From positions 1 through 9,064 of the forward strand of contig JBHHZM010000122.1 in the NCBI GenBank assembly GCA_046758065.1: DNA of 9,064 nt. The letters are read 5' to 3'. Numbering within the stretch: position 1 is the stretch's first letter; every line of letters starts with the position of its first letter. The notes under the pieces are model-generated. The model saw only the letters and a program-made list of their open reading frames with translations. It searched no databases and had not been told where the DNA came from. A program made the position numbers and the translations under genes. This stretch comes from JBHHZM01 sp046758065. GTDB lineage: Bacteria > Pseudomonadota > Alphaproteobacteria > JAAXGF01. Of the stretch, positions 7,884 to 9,064 are shown piece by piece.

Positions 7884-8070
7884 TAGCCCGGATTTCTCAC
7901 CAAGGTCGCGGCGGCGCGGCGATGATGCGCCGGACAGGGCAGGAAGACCGCGCCGGGCGATGTGGGGCATCGGCCAAGCGGTCTGACGCCCCCTGTCCGG
8001 CGCAGGGCGCCGCCGCATCGCGGTCGCGCCGCGCGGCGGCGCTCGTAACTTTGGTGAGAAATCCGGGCTA
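7884..8070. mobile_element. 187-bp MITE-like element with perfect 20-bp terminal inverted repeats
   Basis: TAGCCCGGATTTCTCACCAA (7884-7903) is repeated as its exact reverse complement at 8051-8070. Inside lie further nested inverted pairs: GCGCCGGACAGGG (7927-7939 with 7991-8003, 13 of 13), AGACCGC (7945-7951 with 7978-7984) and CGATG (7958-7962 with 7968-7972). The right arm carries its own 10-bp hairpin (8007-8016 with 8033-8042). There is no room for a transposase and no convincing frame. No perfect target duplication is visible; flanks ATCCC and AGCCC match in four of five bases. It sits between the 3' ends of convergent genes. The terminal repeats point to a non-autonomous transposable element or internally deleted insertion sequence. 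The tip is loosely reminiscent of IS1380-family ends, from memory and unverified. Confidence 0.7.
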
Positions 8071-8156
8071 AGCCCACGACGAAGGACGGCGCACCGAGGG
8101 TCCGATGCTAACCCGGGGCGTACCGTCTCTGCTGGCCGGGACCGATCGTAAGGAGG

Positions 8157-8813
8157 CTACTCGACCATCCGCCAGCGACCGTCCGGCTCGCGGCAGGCGC
8201 GGCCGCGCACGATTTCGGTTCGTCCGTCGATGATGAACGTGGTTTCGTACCTACGGCAATAGGTGCCGCCACCCATATCGCGGGTCTCGATGGGTGTTAC
8301 TTCATATCGCGCGCCGTCGTCGGGGTTCCGCCAGACGATCGGCTCACCGTCGGACGCATATTCAAGACTCTGGGCGACACAATGGGCATCAACCTCGTCC
8401 ATAGACCGTCCGAGCGCGCCACCGACGATGGCGCCAAGAAAGGTGCCGGCACCAACGGCGACGAGCCGACCATCGCCCTTGCCGACATTCGCGCCAAGCA
8501 GGCCGCCCGCAGCAGCGCCGATGACGGTGCCGATCCGTTCTCGGTCGCAACGGCCGAGACGAATAGCTGGCGGAATTACGCCGTCGTTTTCGCTGTGGAC
8601 TTCGTATTGTTTACGCTTTTTCCTGTGCTTCTTGTGGTGTTTTTTCTTGTATGAGTATTCTCCGTCATCGTGGTGATCGCGATAGCCATACGCCGGTGCC
8701 CAGGGCGGTGGATCCGCCCATGCCGGCGGAGTTGCGAACAGGCCAAGCGCAACTACGGCGATCGCGGTCGATAGCCACCAATCCGGACAGGCGAATTTGG
8801 AGCAAACGGCCAT
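8157..8813 (-). CDS. exported glycine-zipper protein, RT0821/17-kDa surface antigen-like
   Basis: This 218-residue protein starts with a signal peptide (hydrophobic core about 14-29, likely cleavage after AWA at 31-33) and has no lipobox cysteine. Residues 45-69 are an unusual His/Lys/Arg cluster (HHDD followed by KKKHHKKHRKKRK). Residues 95-136 form a glycine zipper with two GxxxG-type hydrophobic segments (IGTVIGAAAGGLLGANVG and VGAGTFLGAIVGGALG), followed by the family turn GRSMDEVD. The C-terminal half (145-218) has WRNPDDGARYEVTPIETRD, TYCRRYET and RGRACREPDGRWRMVE, as in RT0821/Lpp0805-type surface proteins. Relatives are envelope-associated; the biochemical role is unknown. ATG 8813 is preceded at 5 bases by a perfect AAGGAGG, which settles the start. 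Confidence 0.88.
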   Translation of the reverse strand: MAVCSKFACPDWWLSTAIAVVALGLFATPPAWADPPPWAPAYGYRDHHDDGEYSYKKKHHKKHRKKRKQYEVHSENDGVIPPAIRLGRCDRERIGTVIGAAAGGLLGANVGKGDGRLVAVGAGTFLGAIVGGALGRSMDEVDAHCVAQSLEYASDGEPIVWRNPDDGARYEVTPIETRDMGGGTYCRRYETTFIIDGRTEIVRGRACREPDGRWRMVE

Positions 8814-8818
8814 AACAG

Positions 8819-8825
8819 CCTCCTT
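8819..8825 (-). promoter_or_regulatory. strong Shine-Dalgarno of the glycine-zipper gene
   Basis: AAGGAGG on the minus strand, 5 bases before ATG 8813, is the best ribosome binding site in the window. It fixes the start of the downstream protein and suggests high translation, fitting an abundant envelope protein. Confidence 0.75.
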
Positions 8826-9064
8826 GGTGTCCCCGGGGATCGAGCGACCTCCGACACTCTTCCCTTCCCCCGGTCAACAGAGGTCCGGTTCATGATCGGC
8901 GATACGGATTAACAGACTGCTTCCGTAATCGGGCTTTGTTTATCAAGCTGTACTCCGGATCACCGAGGCTGAACATATTTATGTCGCGATCTTTAGCGCC
9001 TGTTCGCGGTCGGTCGGCGCAACCGCTTGATGGAGCTCAGAGCAGGGGATGCAACTATTTGAGA
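8826..9064. other. upstream region of the glycine-zipper gene, no gene seen
   Basis: The last 239 bases are less GC-rich than the coding parts and hold no convincing gene on either strand. A loose inverted pair TACGGA/TCCGTA lies near 8901-8927. A promoter for the glycine-zipper gene must be here if transcription starts within the window, but I could not pick a convincing hexamer pair. Confidence 0.4.

Noticed and set aside
7684..8156. A tRNA or structured regulatory RNA in the large gap
   Set aside because: I looked for a cloverleaf, a T-loop GTTCRA box and known riboswitch cores and saw none; the only strong structure is the inverted-repeat element.
9030..9062. Short plus-strand frame at the right edge (MELRAGDATI)
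   Set aside because: Ten codons with no ribosome site and an upstream in-frame stop a few codons before; no support as a gene.

Overview
This window looks like chromosomal core sequence from a GC-rich alphaproteobacterium. The inference rests on gene content: topoisomerase IV ParE without the extra domain of gammaproteobacterial GyrB, a stand-alone bactofilin, a 42-residue aa3-type cytochrome oxidase subunit IV, a 17-kDa-antigen/RT0821-like glycine-zipper protein, and strong third-position GC bias. The exact order (Rhodospirillales-like) is a guess.

Layout. 1-100 is the 3' end of a membrane protein, possibly DUF2182. A YciA-type acyl-CoA thioesterase (133-531, minus) is divergent from parE (624-2612, plus) across a short AT-rich region. 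parE converges on an alpha/beta hydrolase (2624-3325, minus). The hydrolase is divergent from a two-gene plus-strand unit: a RhlE-like DEAD-box RNA helicase (3503-4984) and an 80-residue stand-alone Lrp/AsnC ligand-binding (RAM) protein (4996-5238). After an AT-rich hairpin comes a minus-strand pair, bactofilin (7227 to 6658) then a MipA/OmpV-like outer-membrane protein (6651 to 5344), six bases apart. A 327-base regulatory gap leads to a tiny plus-strand coxIV gene (7555-7683). The 473-base gap after it holds a 187-bp element with perfect 20-bp terminal inverted repeats and no room for a transposase: a MITE-like or structured repeat. Last is a secreted glycine-zipper protein on the minus strand (8813 to 8157), followed by about 250 bases of upstream DNA.

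Functional threads. ParE acts in chromosome decatenation. The bactofilin and MipA/OmpV genes form an envelope-directed operon that may link a cytoskeletal scaffold to outer-membrane or murein functions. The helicase and RAM genes appear co-transcribed. Two start sites deserve attention. The longest parE and helicase frames begin inside what look like promoter hexamers, so downstream ATGs are better starts, and parE may be leaderless. The most unusual item is the nested inverted-repeat element at 7884-8070. I saw no CRISPR array, tRNA, rRNA, phage gene or complete transposase gene.
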